The notes beneath the pieces are model-generated. The model searched no databases, had not been told where the DNA came from, and saw nothing but the letters and a program-made list of their open reading frames with translations. 60,846 nt of DNA from Candidatus Dadabacteria bacterium (GTDB taxonomy: Bacteria; Desulfobacterota_D; UBA1144; Nemesobacterales; Nemesobacteraceae): NCBI GenBank assembly GCA_951812945.1, contig CATOTB010000003.1, forward strand, positions 1 through 60,846, in the 5' to 3' direction. The translations under genes were made by a program, and so were the position numbers. Shown here piece after piece: positions 38,730 to 47,980 of the stretch; within the stretch, counting starts at the first letter, position 1; every line of letters begins with the position of its first letter.

Positions 38730-39878
38730 ATGCCCCCTAAAAACTTCATATTCACCTCAGAATCCGTAACGGAAGGCCATCCGGACAAGATTGCGGATCA
38801 GGTATCAGACGCCATACTCGACGCCATGATCGAACAGGATCCGGAGAGCAGGGTTGCGTGCGAAACACTGATCACAACCGGCCTTGTGGTTATCTCAGGC
38901 GAGATAACGACGAAAAGCCAGGTAGACATACAGCAGGTGGTGAGGGACACGATAACAGAAATCGGCTATACCGACAGCGCCATGGGGTTTGACGCGGACA
39001 CCTGTTCGGTCCTGCTCACGATCGACAAGCAGTCCCCGGACATAGCGCTTGGAGTCGACAAACAAGGAGCCGGGGACCAGGGGCTCATGTTCGGCTACGC
39101 GTGCGATGAGACCGAAGAACTCATGCCCTCTCCCATACTCTACGCCCACAAGCTGGTCAGACGTCTTTCCGAGGTAAGAAAAGACGGCACCCTGCCCTTT
39201 TTAAGACCTGACGGAAAAAGCCAAGTCACTTTCAGGTACGAGGACGGAAAACCGGTCGGAGTGGACGCCGTGGTGATATCATCCCAGCACTCAGAAGACG
39301 TCCCGCGCGAGGATCTCGTCGAGGGAATAAGGGAGAGCGTAATAAATCACTGTATGGGAGCGCTTGTTTCTGAAGACACGGAAATTCATATAAACCCCAC
39401 GGGGAACTTCGTGATCGGAGGTCCTATGGGAGACACCGGCCTTACGGGAAGAAAGATCATCGTAGACACCTACGGCGGATGGTCAAGACACGGCGGCGGG
39501 GCGTTTTCGGGGAAAGATCCTTCAAAAGTCGACAGAAGCGCGACCTACATGGCAAGGTACGTGGCGAAAAACATAGTCGCGGCCTCCTTGGCCTCGCGCT
39601 GCGAAGTGCAGATTGCCTATGCCATCGGAGTCGCGGAACCGGTCTCCGTAATGATCGAGACCTTCGGCACGGCCGTTTTGCCGGAAGAGAGAATATCGGA
39701 AGCCGTAAGGGAAGTTTTTGACCTTACTCCCGAGGGAATAATTTCGTGCCTTGGGCTCAGAAGACCCATCTACAGAAAAACCGCCTCTTACGGGCATTTC
39801 GGGAGAGACGAGGAAACATTCTCCTGGGAGAAGACAGACAGGATCGCGGAACTTAAAAAAGCTTTGGAGAGCGCCTGA
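38730..39878 (+). CDS. metK: S-adenosylmethionine synthetase
   Basis: MetK makes SAM from methionine and ATP. The N-terminal motif [17 protein letters not shown], the [13 protein letters not shown] motif and the [16 protein letters not shown] loop are present, and the length (382 aa) is normal. It heads a SAM-cycle pair with ahcY, 50 bases downstream, and marks the right edge of the metal island. Confidence 0.98.
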   Translation: MPPKNFIFTSESVTEGHPDKIADQVSDAILDAMIEQDPESRVACETLITTGLVVISGEITTKSQVDIQQVVRDTITEIGYTDSAMGFDADTCSVLLTIDKQSPDIALGVDKQGAGDQGLMFGYACDETEELMPSPILYAHKLVRRLSEVRKDGTLPFLRPDGKSQVTFRYEDGKPVGVDAVVISSQHSEDVPREDLVEGIRESVINHCMGALVSEDTEIHINPTGNFVIGGPMGDTGLTGRKIIVDTYGGWSRHGGGAFSGKDPSKVDRSATYMARYVAKNIVAASLASRCEVQIAYAIGVAEPVSVMIETFGTAVLPEERISEAVREVFDLTPEGIISCLGLRRPIYRKTASYGHFGRDEETFSWEKTDRIAELKKALESA

Positions 39879-39928
39879 GCCGAAACGGGTTCTGAGCCGC
39901 AGACCGCAAAGAAACGACGGAGGAATAA

Positions 39929-41185
39929 ATGGATTACGATGTAAAGGACTTAAAGCTTTCCCGCCAGGGGAAACTCAGAAGCGAATGGGCGGCCCAGGAA
40001 ATGCCCGTTCTGAAGCAGATAGAAGAAAGATTCAAAAAAGAAAAGCCACTTAAGGGAGTACGGGTCGCCGCGTGTCTTCACGTTACCACGGAAACGGGGA
40101 ACCTGATGACCACGCTTAAGGCCGGGGGAGCCGAAGCCTACCTCTGCGCGTCAAATCCGCTCAGCACGCAGGACGACGTCGCGGCCCACCTCGTAAAGAA
40201 CCATAAGATCTCCGTTTTCGCGATAAAGGGAGAAAACACGAAAACCTATTACAAGCACATAAACGCCGTGCTGGCCGCCCACCCGCACGTAACCATGGAC
40301 GACGGGGCGGACCTTGTATCCACGCTGCACAAAGACAGTGAAGACCTGATGGAAGACATAGTCGGGGGAACCGAGGAGACCACAACCGGTGTAATAAGAC
40401 TAAAGAGCATGGCTGATGACGGGGTCCTCAGGTATCCGATAGTCGCCGTTAACAACGCAGATACAAAGCACCTTTTCGATAACCGCTACGGTACGGGACA
40501 GAGCACCCTTGACGGAATCATACGGGCCACCAACAGGCTTGTTTCCGGAACGACGTTCGTTGTCGCGGGATACGGATGGTGCGGAAAAGGGCTTGCAATG
40601 AGAGCCAGGGGACTGGGAGCGAACGTGATTGTGACCGAGGTTGAGCCGCTTGCGGGACTCGAGGCCACGATGGACGGATTCAGGGTGATGACCATGGAGA
40701 AGGCGGCACCGCTTGGAGATTTCTTCTGCACGGTTACGGGCAACATACACGTTATAAGGAAAAAGCATTTCGAGAAGATGAAAGACGGGGCGATTGTGGC
40801 CAATTCAGGACACTTCAACGTGGAGCTTGATCTTGACGCGCTTGCCGAGATAACGACCTCGAAAAGGGCGATAAGGGAGTACGTTGAGGAATATACTCTC
40901 AAGAGCGGAAGAAAGATCAACGTTTTAGGCGGAGGAAGGCTCATAAACCTGGCCGCTGCCGAGGGACATCCTTCAAGCGTGATGGACATGAGCTTCGCCA
41001 ACCAGGCGCTTTGCTGCGAGTACATAGTGAAAAACGCTCAGTCCCTAGCAAACGACGTTCACGACGTTCCGGAAAAAATAGACCGCATGATATCCAGGAT
41101 AAAGCTCAAGACCCTGGGGGTCACGATAGACACCCTCACTGCGGAACAGAAAAAATACCTGAGCTCCTGGCAGGTCGGGACATAA
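39929..41185 (+). CDS. ahcY: Adenosylhomocysteinase
   Basis: AhcY hydrolyses S-adenosylhomocysteine to adenosine and homocysteine, removing the product inhibitor of methyl transfer reactions. The N-terminal ADP-like region ([19 protein letters not shown]), the NAD-binding [18 protein letters not shown] and the C-terminal SSWQVG tail are visible. At 418 residues it lacks the insert of longer forms. A GGAGGA ribosome site precedes ATG 39929. It is operonic with metK, and xerD follows after 6 bases. Confidence 0.97.
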   Translation: MDYDVKDLKLSRQGKLRSEWAAQEMPVLKQIEERFKKEKPLKGVRVAACLHVTTETGNLMTTLKAGGAEAYLCASNPLSTQDDVAAHLVKNHKISVFAIKGENTKTYYKHINAVLAAHPHVTMDDGADLVSTLHKDSEDLMEDIVGGTEETTTGVIRLKSMADDGVLRYPIVAVNNADTKHLFDNRYGTGQSTLDGIIRATNRLVSGTTFVVAGYGWCGKGLAMRARGLGANVIVTEVEPLAGLEATMDGFRVMTMEKAAPLGDFFCTVTGNIHVIRKKHFEKMKDGAIVANSGHFNVELDLDALAEITTSKRAIREYVEEYTLKSGRKINVLGGGRLINLAAAEGHPSSVMDMSFANQALCCEYIVKNAQSLANDVHDVPEKIDRMISRIKLKTLGVTIDTLTAEQKKYLSSWQVGT

Positions 41186-41191
41186 GATTAT

Positions 41192-42085
41192 ATGGATGAG
41201 CACCTCGATTCGTTCCTCGTATACCTCACGATGAACAGGGGCCTTTCGAAAAACACCATTGAATCCTATTCAAGGGACATATCGTCCCTTGCGGCCTTTC
41301 TCGAGAAAAGAGGCGTATCGGACCCCGCAGCGGTAAGCGAAGGTGAAGTAGCCGCTTTCTTTGATCACCTGAGGAAAAAAAAGCTTTCTCCAAGAAGCGT
41401 GGCGAGAAACATAGTCTCCCTGAAGCAGTTTTTCAGGTTCCTGCTCACAGAAAACGTAATAACCGAGGATCCCCTCAGGAACACCGTTTCTCCAAAGCCC
41501 GCGAAAACCCTTCCCCACACGCTTTCCCTTGGGGAAGTTGAGAGACTTCTCGAAGAGCCTGAAAAAGGCAAATCCGACGAGGCCCTAAGGGACCGCGCGA
41601 TGCTCGAGGTTCTCTACGCCACGGGGGTCAGGGTATCAGAACTTGTCGCCCTCGAACTTAACCGCGTCAACCTTGACCACGGCTACGTCATCACCCTGGG
41701 CAAGGGGAGCAAGGAGAGGATAGTTCCGATAGGCGACGCCGCGATCAGGAAAACAAGGGATTATCTCTCGGACGCAAGACCTAGACTTCTTCGCGGCAGG
41801 AGCTCCGAGTATCTTTTCGTAACATCGAGAACGGGTTCCAAGATGAGCCGTCAGCGTTTCTGGCGCATAATAAAGGACTACGCGCTCTCAGCCGGCATTC
41901 ACTCTCACATAACCCCTCACGTGCTCCGCCACTCCTTCGCCACCCATCTGCTCGAGCGCGGAGCCGACCTGCGCGCCATACAGGCGATGCTCGGCCACTC
42001 AGACATATCCACGACCCAGATATACACTTACGTTGAGAAGGAAAGGCTGAAACGCATACACGAAAAATCTCACCCGAGAGCGTAA
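41192..42085 (+). CDS. xerD: Tyrosine recombinase XerD
   Basis: A 297-residue site-specific recombinase that resolves chromosome dimers at dif with XerC and FtsK. The N-terminal SAM-like domain is followed by catalytic Arg (GVRVSEL), Lys ([10 protein letters not shown]), His-x-x-Arg ([10 protein letters not shown]), His ([10 protein letters not shown]) and the nucleophile Tyr (QIYTYV). The C-terminal HPRA is typical of XerD rather than XerC. It belongs to the metK-ahcY-xerD run and ends 10 bases before the M50 protease gene. Confidence 0.9.
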   Translation: MDEHLDSFLVYLTMNRGLSKNTIESYSRDISSLAAFLEKRGVSDPAAVSEGEVAAFFDHLRKKKLSPRSVARNIVSLKQFFRFLLTENVITEDPLRNTVSPKPAKTLPHTLSLGEVERLLEEPEKGKSDEALRDRAMLEVLYATGVRVSELVALELNRVNLDHGYVITLGKGSKERIVPIGDAAIRKTRDYLSDARPRLLRGRSSEYLFVTSRTGSKMSRQRFWRIIKDYALSAGIHSHITPHVLRHSFATHLLERGADLRAIQAMLGHSDISTTQIYTYVEKERLKRIHEKSHPRA

Positions 42086-42095
42086 ACTTATAGAT

Positions 42096-42758
42096 ATGAA
42101 CTACAGTTTCTACATAATACTGATCCCCGTAATTCTTTTTTCCCTTACCATACATGAGTACGCCCACGCTCTTGTGGCCCACAGGCTCGGGGACGACACC
42201 GCGAAGGACCAGGGGCGACTGTCGCTTAACCCCCTTGTGCACCTCGACCTCCTTGGAACCCTGCTGCTTTTCATAGTGCATTTCGGATGGGCAAAGCCCG
42301 TTCCCGTGGACCCGAGAAACTTCAGGAACCCGAAAAAGGACATGCTGCTGGTCGCGATTGCGGGTCCTGTATCCAACATTCTGACCGCTATTGCCGCGGC
42401 CGTGGTTCTAAAGGCGGTATTTGAGAACTTCGCGGTGATACTTCCCGGAAGCGGGGTCGATGTGGCCGTGCGGATGCTCGTTTGGTTCATATACATAGGA
42501 ATAGTGCTTGCCGTATTCAACATGCTCCCGGTTCCGCCGCTTGACGGCTCGCGGGTGCTCTACGGACTCCTACCTGACAGTCTCGCTTACAGGTACGCAA
42601 GATTTGAAACTTACGGAATATTCATTCTTTTCGGCCTCTTTTTGTTCGGCGGAAAATTCTTGAGTTACTTTATATTCGTTCCGGTGGGTATCTTTATACA
42701 AACGTGCAATTTCAGCCCGAGCGAACTCGAGATTCTCGTCCGGGCGATGAATCCATAA
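42096..42758 (+). CDS. M50-family site-2-type membrane metalloprotease
   Basis: A 220-residue multi-span membrane protein of the M50B (FtsH-independent, SpoIVFB/Rseb-like) family. The zinc motif HEYAH is at residues 20-24 in the first TM helix, and the second ligand region NMLPVPPLDGSRV occurs later, with the conserved Asp. About six hydrophobic segments are visible. It lacks PDZ domains. It is coupled to scpA (TAAGTG) and xerD, the common bacterial context of this family, but the substrate is unknown. Confidence 0.9.
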   Translation: MNYSFYIILIPVILFSLTIHEYAHALVAHRLGDDTAKDQGRLSLNPLVHLDLLGTLLLFIVHFGWAKPVPVDPRNFRNPKKDMLLVAIAGPVSNILTAIAAAVVLKAVFENFAVILPGSGVDVAVRMLVWFIYIGIVLAVFNMLPVPPLDGSRVLYGLLPDSLAYRYARFETYGIFILFGLFLFGGKFLSYFIFVPVGIFIQTCNFSPSELEILVRAMNP

Positions 42759-43520
42759 GTGATCACTGAGAGAAACGGAAAAACCGAGGACCCGCAGTCG
42801 GCCTACAGCGTAACGCTTGATATATTCAACGGGCCCCTCGACCTGTTGCTCCACCTCATAAAAAAAGACGAGGTGGACATCTACGACATACCCATCGCGC
42901 GCATAACCGAGCAGTACCTCGAGTACCTGGACTTTCTGAAGAAGGTAAACCTCGAGGTCGTGGGAGACTACCTGTCCATGGCGGCCGAACTCGGCTACAT
43001 AAAATCGCGGATGCTTCTTCCCAGGATAAAGGATGAGGGGGAAGAGGAGGAGCAGGACCCCAGGGAAGAGCTTGTAAGGCGACTGCTTGAGTATGAGAGG
43101 TACAGAGATGCGGCGGCTGAGCTTGGAGGGATGGAGATTCTCGGAAAAGACGTCTTCCTGGCGGGTTATGACCGCAAGGAGGAGTTCGGAGAACCCACGG
43201 AAGAAACGGAATTCGTAAAATTCGACCTCTGGGCCCTGGTAGATACTTTCTCAAAGATATACAGCGACAGGAAGAAATCTGAAACCGAAGACATATTCTT
43301 CAGTTCGCAGACCTACACGGTTGAAGAAAGAAAAAACCAGCTGATTGAAATAATGAAAAGAGAAAAAGAGGTTTTCTTCGAGGATCTTTTCGAAGGGGAT
43401 ATAAACCGGATGAAACTCGTGGTAACCTTTATCTCGATACTTGAGCTGCTGAAAGACGGTGCTCTGGACGTTTTTCAGCCGACCTTTGAAGAACCTCTAA
43501 AAATAATTCTGAAACAGTGA
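42759..43520 (+). CDS. scpA: Segregation and condensation protein A
   Basis: ScpA is the kleisin of the SMC-ScpAB condensin. The GTG start directly follows the M50 stop. The N-terminal motif FNGPLDLLLHLIKKDEVDIYDIPI is nearly canonical, written here in part: GPLDLLLHLIKKDEVDIYDI. The acidic middle (about 85-105) and C-terminal helical part (FEDLFEGD...) follow. The length (253 aa) is typical. scpB begins one base after its stop. Confidence 0.95.
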   Translation: MITERNGKTEDPQSAYSVTLDIFNGPLDLLLHLIKKDEVDIYDIPIARITEQYLEYLDFLKKVNLEVVGDYLSMAAELGYIKSRMLLPRIKDEGEEEEQDPREELVRRLLEYERYRDAAAELGGMEILGKDVFLAGYDRKEEFGEPTEETEFVKFDLWALVDTFSKIYSDRKKSETEDIFFSSQTYTVEERKNQLIEIMKREKEVFFEDLFEGDINRMKLVVTFISILELLKDGALDVFQPTFEEPLKIILKQ

Positions 43521-43521
43521 A

Positions 43522-44073
43522 ATGAATGACAGAAGCCCTCTTGTAAACATAATAGAATGCTTGATATTCGTCTCTAAAGCCCCTCTGACAATTCAGGAAA
43601 TATCGGACTTCCTGAAAGACTTTGAGAAAAACGAAATAACCGACGCGTTAAGCGAGCTTGAGGAGCAGTGGGACGGCATGGGAAGAAGTTTCATCCTAAG
43701 CAACATCGCCGGGGGCTACCAGTTCAGAACCCGTCCCGAGTACTCGGAATACATAGTCGAGTTTAACAAGGAAATAAAAAAATTCAGGCTCTCAAAAGCC
43801 GCGCTTGAAGTGCTGGCGATAGTAGCCTACAAGCAGCCCGTTACGAAAATCGAGGTCGAGAAGATAAGAGGAGTGGATTGCTCAAGCAGCGTAAGCATGC
43901 TCCTTGAGAGGAGGTTCATCGAGATATCCGGAAGAAAGGATGTTCCGGGAAAGCCTTTTCTCTACAGGACCACTGACCTTTTTCTCGAGACATTCGGCCT
44001 TAAAAACATAAAGGATCTCCCTACCGTAAAGGAAATCGAGAAAATCAAGGAAGATCTGGGGGAACCCGGGTAA
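43522..44073 (+). CDS. scpB: Segregation and condensation protein B
   Basis: ScpB dimerises and binds the kleisin ScpA in the SMC complex. The start NIIECLIFVSKAPLT, the winged-helix segment ALEVLAIVAYKQPVTKIEVE and GVDCSSSVSMLLERRFIEI are family-typical. It is 183 residues long and ends 10 bases before the convergent ybeY. Confidence 0.95.
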   Translation: MNDRSPLVNIIECLIFVSKAPLTIQEISDFLKDFEKNEITDALSELEEQWDGMGRSFILSNIAGGYQFRTRPEYSEYIVEFNKEIKKFRLSKAALEVLAIVAYKQPVTKIEVEKIRGVDCSSSVSMLLERRFIEISGRKDVPGKPFLYRTTDLFLETFGLKNIKDLPTVKEIEKIKEDLGEPG

Positions 44074-44083
44074 CCGGCGCGCC

Positions 44084-44518
44084 CTATTCCGCCCCGGCAA
44101 GGTAGTTAAGCACCTCTTTTTCCTTCTCGCGCATAGTCTCCCTTTTTTTTTTCTTTTTATGATCGAATCCTAGCAGGTGCAGGACCGCGTGAACCACGAG
44201 CAAACGCAGTTCCTCTTCAACCGTAATCTCAAGCCTTCGGGAGTGGCGGATGGCCGTTTCGTAGGATATCACTATATCGCCCAGAAGATCGGGGTTCGCT
44301 TCGCTTTCCTGCGGAAAGCAGAGAACATCCGTAGTGGTGTCGATCTGCCTGTATTGCCTGTTAAGCCCCCTCATGTCTGCGTCGCTTACAAGCGAGACGC
44401 AGAGCTCGCTTCTGGCGGAGAGATCAAGGTATAGGAGTATTTTTTCAACCAGACGGACTAGGTTTTCCCTGGCGGGGGCGTCAATGAACTTCTCCCTGTC
44501 CACTATGAATATTTCCAT
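44084..44518 (-). CDS. ybeY: Endoribonuclease YbeY
   Basis: YbeY is a single-strand endoribonuclease for 16S rRNA maturation and ribosome quality control. It has the zinc motif HAVLHLLGFDH, with His110, His114 and His120, preceded by the TTDVLCFPQ and GDIVISYETA segments. It is 144 residues long. It is transcribed with cdsA (next, 9 bases upstream) and convergent with scpB. The motif is followed by a Lys-rich KKKKKRE segment. Confidence 0.93.
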   Translation of the reverse strand: MEIFIVDREKFIDAPARENLVRLVEKILLYLDLSARSELCVSLVSDADMRGLNRQYRQIDTTTDVLCFPQESEANPDLLGDIVISYETAIRHSRRLEITVEEELRLLVVHAVLHLLGFDHKKKKKRETMREKEKEVLNYLAGAE

Positions 44519-44527
44519 CTTTATCTC

Positions 44528-45409
44528 TTATATGGCGGCGCCTGTCTCGGCGAGACGATAGAAAACCAGGGAAATGTAGTATGTACAGGGGAAAACGAAT
44601 ATCAGGCTGTCGAACCTGTCAAGCACCCCGCCGTGTCCCGGGATCAGGGAGCCCGAGTCCTTTACCCCCGCCCCCCTTTTTATGGTGGATTCGAAAAGAT
44701 CGCCCGCAACCGCGGCCACGACTATTACTACCGCGTAAACAACTACCCAGACCGCGGGAAGAGGGTTGCTGAATATGAGATTCACCACGAAGGCGCCTAT
44801 GACCGAAACAACTAACCCCCCGATGAGCCCCACAACGGTCTTGCCTGAACTTATGTGACGTGCAAGTTTCTTTCTCCCGAAACTTTTTCCGAAGAAATAC
44901 GCCCCGGCGTCGTTAAGAAAAGTGCAGGAAACGGCAAGCACCACAAGGAAAAATCCTATGTCCCCGGGACCCCCATAGAGAAAACCGTAGTCCCCCGTGT
45001 TCGCGTCGCCCGAGATATTTCTAAGCAGCACTCCGTGGGCCAGCATCCAGCCAAAGTATATAAGCGGCAGAAGGGTCATGCCCAGATCCTGCAGGCAGTC
45101 GCTGAAATCCTTTTTACGGAACTCGAGTATTATTGAGAGAAATATCAGGAAGGTGAATAAAAGGCTCATGAGCATGAAGTCAAAGAACGCGCTTATGATC
45201 AGAAGCAGGGAAATAGCCGTGATGTAAATCTTTCTCGTCTCCCGTATATCGGGATCCGCAAGCGCGAAGAACTCAAGAGAGCACAAGGCTCCGAGCGCGC
45301 ACATGAAAGCGAGATAGTAAACTCCCCCGTGGTAGAATATAAGGAGAAGTATCGGTACCGCCACGACGGCAGTCGCGATTCTCGTGATCAGGTTTCTGTT
45401 TTCCTCCAT
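44528..45409 (-). CDS. cdsA: Phosphatidate cytidylyltransferase
   Basis: CdsA makes CDP-diacylglycerol from CTP and phosphatidate in the inner membrane. Eight hydrophobic segments are visible. The C-terminal signature [22 protein letters not shown], given here in part as [17 protein letters not shown], is diagnostic, and [16 protein letters not shown] occurs before it. The length (293 aa) is normal. It is 9 bases upstream of ybeY, and its start (45409) faces the divergent PurN-like gene at 45462. Confidence 0.94.
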   Translation of the reverse strand: MEENRNLITRIATAVVAVPILLLIFYHGGVYYLAFMCALGALCSLEFFALADPDIRETRKIYITAISLLLIISAFFDFMLMSLLFTFLIFLSIILEFRKKDFSDCLQDLGMTLLPLIYFGWMLAHGVLLRNISGDANTGDYGFLYGGPGDIGFFLVVLAVSCTFLNDAGAYFFGKSFGRKKLARHISSGKTVVGLIGGLVVSVIGAFVVNLIFSNPLPAVWVVVYAVVIVVAAVAGDLFESTIKRGAGVKDSGSLIPGHGGVLDRFDSLIFVFPCTYYISLVFYRLAETGAAI

Positions 45410-45461
45410 ACCGAGTCACCCTTGCGTTGAATCGCATAAAAATTAAACGATAAGAGCATCA

Positions 45462-46223
45462 ATGCAAATAACGCCGCTTTACTCAGATACCAGCCGCCCG
45501 ATGAAAATCCTGGTGCTTGCCTCGGGCAGAGGGACAAATTTCGAGAAAATACACTCAAGGCAGATGCAACTTGAACAATACGGGGGAGGAAAAAACTACG
45601 GGGCCGTAGAGCATGTTTTTTCAAACAGCCCCGAGGCCGCGGTTCTCGAAAAGGCAGAAGCGCTGGGGATCGAAACCTCCTCCATAAGTTCCGAGAAATT
45701 CTTCGCCGACTTGGGAAAACGCCCCTCAGACGAGGATGGTCGAATTCTTTACGATTCGGCCGTTATTTCGCATATCGAAGAATTCTTTGAGCCAGATCTC
45801 GTGGTACTGGCGGGCTACAGAAGAAGGCTAAGCCGCCTGTTTACCGAAAGGTTTCCAAACAGGATTCTAAACCTCTACCCGGGGGACACGACCAGAGATT
45901 ATCTCGTAAGAGGCAAAACCGCGTGCGTCCAGGCGCTAGAGAACGGCGAGAGAGCCATAAGATGCACCGTCTATCTTGAAAACGACCCCGAAACAAGGTT
46001 CGGAACCGTGATAGCCCAGTCGGCCGACATATCGCTTGAGGGCTTCGGCATCGGGGACGTGGCGGCGATGGAAAAGAAAATCAGAGAACAGGGCGAGTGG
46101 AAACTGTTTCCCTTCGTGGTCCATGATCTGATAGCAAACGCAAGGGTCGCGATTGACGGGGAAAACAATGTCTACGTCGATAGTCGGAAGACCGGAGAAA
46201 GCGGCTTTTCGCTTTTGCCCTAA
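45462..46223 (+). CDS. PurN-like formyltransferase-fold protein lacking the catalytic His
   Basis: A 253-residue protein whose N-terminal region (MKILVLASGRGTNFEKI) resembles GAR transformylase PurN. Unlike PurN, the active-site loop NIHPS is replaced by NLYPG (Asn137, Tyr139), so the catalytic His is Tyr. The DGG-type Asp region reads ENDPETRFGTVIAQS. It is also longer than PurN (about 200-220 aa), with an extra C-terminal stretch. True PurN activity is doubtful; a different acyl or carbonyl chemistry, or a nonenzymatic role, is possible. ATG 45501 is an alternative start. Divergent from cdsA and overlapping the end of nfo (convergent). Confidence 0.72.
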   Translation: MQITPLYSDTSRPMKILVLASGRGTNFEKIHSRQMQLEQYGGGKNYGAVEHVFSNSPEAAVLEKAEALGIETSSISSEKFFADLGKRPSDEDGRILYDSAVISHIEEFFEPDLVVLAGYRRRLSRLFTERFPNRILNLYPGDTTRDYLVRGKTACVQALENGERAIRCTVYLENDPETRFGTVIAQSADISLEGFGIGDVAAMEKKIREQGEWKLFPFVVHDLIANARVAIDGENNVYVDSRKTGESGFSLLP

Positions 46224-47053
46224 CCAGCGTCCCTTAGTCTCTTAAGAAGCTCAACGTCTTTTGCCACTTCGGGAGGTGGCATCTCCACTATCATGTCAAG
46301 ATTCTCGAAAAACGGGTTTTCGATCATCGCCCGGAAGCAGTCGATCCCTATTTTTCCCTCTCCCGGATGCTCATGGCGGTCCTTGCTTGAGTTAAACTCG
46401 ACCTTGGAATCGTTCGCGTGAACGAGTTTCACCGTTTGGGGTTCGAATTCGGAGTTAATGCCCTCTACAAGTTCCTCTACGCCCTCATGGGTCCTTATGT
46501 CGTATCCGGAGGCAAACATGTGGGCGGTATCTATGCAGACCCCCAGACCGTCATATGCCACGCGCTTGAGTATGAATGAGATCTCCTCGAAACTCGCCCC
46601 TATGGTATCGCCCTGGCCCGCCGTGTTCTCAAGCAGAAGCTGTGTTGTGCCGCTGTAACCCCGAAGAACCCCCGAAATGGAGTCAACCACGTTGCTTACA
46701 GCCTTCTCTCTCTGAAGCCCCTTTGAGCTTCCTATATGGGTCATCATGTACTTAACTCCCAAAGCGCTTGATCTCTCAAGTTCCTCTCTTACCAGAGCTA
46801 CGCTTTTTCCCCTCAGATCCTCCTTCCCGGAGGCCAAGTTTATGAAATAGGGAGTGTGAACGTAGTAATCGCTTATACCAACCTCGGAGCAGTTAAGGGA
46901 AAAGCTCTCAAGCAGGCTCCTTTCAAGCTCAGGGGGCGTGCCGCCCCTTGGAGAGCGGGTAAACATCTGAAAGCACTCGCACCCAAGCTCCCTGGCCCTA
47001 AGCGGGGCGTTCTCGATCCCACCGGCTATTGAAACATGCGCTCCGAATTTCAT
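46220..47053 (-). CDS. nfo: Endonuclease IV
   Basis: Nfo is a zinc AP endonuclease that cleaves abasic sites in base excision repair. ATG 47053 (MKFGAHVSIAGGI) is chosen because it aligns with the family start; the further upstream in-frame extension is not homologous. The metal loops HTPYFINLASG, ENTAGQG, IDTAHMFASGYD, HANDSKVEFNSSKDRHEHPG and VEMPP are present. The length is 277 residues. Convergent overlap of 4 bases with the PurN-like gene; divergent from pdaD. Confidence 0.94.
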   Translation of the reverse strand: MKFGAHVSIAGGIENAPLRARELGCECFQMFTRSPRGGTPPELERSLLESFSLNCSEVGISDYYVHTPYFINLASGKEDLRGKSVALVREELERSSALGVKYMMTHIGSSKGLQREKAVSNVVDSISGVLRGYSGTTQLLLENTAGQGDTIGASFEEISFILKRVAYDGLGVCIDTAHMFASGYDIRTHEGVEELVEGINSEFEPQTVKLVHANDSKVEFNSSKDRHEHPGEGKIGIDCFRAMIENPFFENLDMIVEMPPPEVAKDVELLKRLRDAG

Positions 47054-47125
47054 CCTTGTAAGTCCTCGTTTGACAAAACTACCCCGTAAATATAACTTGA
47101 ATGCAGGTTTATAAGGAGTGGTGAG

Positions 47126-47689
47126 TTGACCCCGACAAAGGCTTTTGTCACAAAGGGCGTGGGTAAGCACAAGGAAAGGCTCTCAAGCTTTGAACTTGCC
47201 TTAAGAGACGCTGGCATCGCCCAGTTCAACTTAGTCAAGGTCTCAAGCATATTCCCCCCGGGCTGCCAGCTTATAAGCAGAAAGCAGGGACTCACCATGC
47301 TCTCCCCCGGACAGATAGCGTTTGTGGTAATGAGCGAGAACTCCACAAACGAGCCCAGCAGGCTCATCGCCGCGTCCACCGGCCTCGCGATCCCGAAGGA
47401 CAAGACACGCTACGGCTATATTTCGGAACACCACAGCTACGGGCAGAAGGAAGTCATAGCGGGAGAATACGCCGAAGATCTGGCCGCTTACATGCTCGCT
47501 ACCACGCTAGGCGCTCCCTTTGACTCCGATAAAAGTTATGACGAACAGAAGGACATATGGGAGATAAGCGGGCACAAGGTAAAAAGCAGAAACGTAACGC
47601 AGACGGCCGTCGGGGATAAAAACGGACTCTGGACAACTGTCCTCACCGCGGTGGTTTTCTGTTCATATCAGGCAAAAGCGCTCGGCTAG
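47126..47689 (+). CDS. pdaD: Pyruvoyl-dependent arginine decarboxylase
   Basis: A self-processing enzyme that makes agmatine from arginine, the first step of polyamine synthesis. Precursor cleavage occurs between Ser40 and Ser41 in [10 protein letters not shown], creating the pyruvoyl group on the alpha subunit. The beta chain is residues 1-40. The family is best known in archaea and is patchy in bacteria. The TTG start at 47126 follows an AAGGAG ribosome site (about 47114-47119). The length (187 aa) is close to the archaeal form. It is monocistronic and divergent from nfo. Confidence 0.88.
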   Translation: MTPTKAFVTKGVGKHKERLSSFELALRDAGIAQFNLVKVSSIFPPGCQLISRKQGLTMLSPGQIAFVVMSENSTNEPSRLIAASTGLAIPKDKTRYGYISEHHSYGQKEVIAGEYAEDLAAYMLATTLGAPFDSDKSYDEQKDIWEISGHKVKSRNVTQTAVGDKNGLWTTVLTAVVFCSYQAKALG

Positions 47690-47840
47690 TCCACGTTTCT
47701 CATAAGACACGAGGCAGGGTTTTACCGGGTCAGATTCTGGCTTTCATCTGAACAGATGTTCTTGTACCTTTTCCAGAGCTGAAACTGTTTATCCACACGA
47801 TTTCTTGAACCCGACTCACAGCGCAAACTGCATAACCGGT

Positions 47841-47980
47841 TTTCGACATTTCTAACATCAATAATATAACTTTCGACGTAAATCCTTGATTTTCGACATT
47901 GTAAAAGATAAAATATGAAAACTCGACATAATTGGAGTTTATATAGCATATTTCGACAGACATAAAGGATTTTCGAACAA
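47841..47980. repeat. TTTCGACA-type iteron array upstream of the Fic gene
   Basis: Six related 8-9 base elements (consensus TTTCGACAT) start at 47841, 47871, 47891, 47921, 47951 and 47971. Four are clear (47841, 47871, 47891, 47951) and two are diverged (47921 ACTCGACAT, 47971 TTTCGAACA). The spacing is 30, 20, 30, 30 and 20 bases, all multiples of 10, so the sites lie on one face of the helix. The array covers the promoter at 47886-47914 and runs to the ATG at 47980. It looks like a multi-site operator. Confidence 0.7.
47886..47914 (+). promoter_or_regulatory. Likely promoter of the Fic gene
   Basis: TTGATT (47886-47891), a 17-base spacer and TAAAAT (47909-47914). The -35 box overlaps the third iteron by one base, so a protein bound to the array would occlude the promoter. 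Confidence 0.45.
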
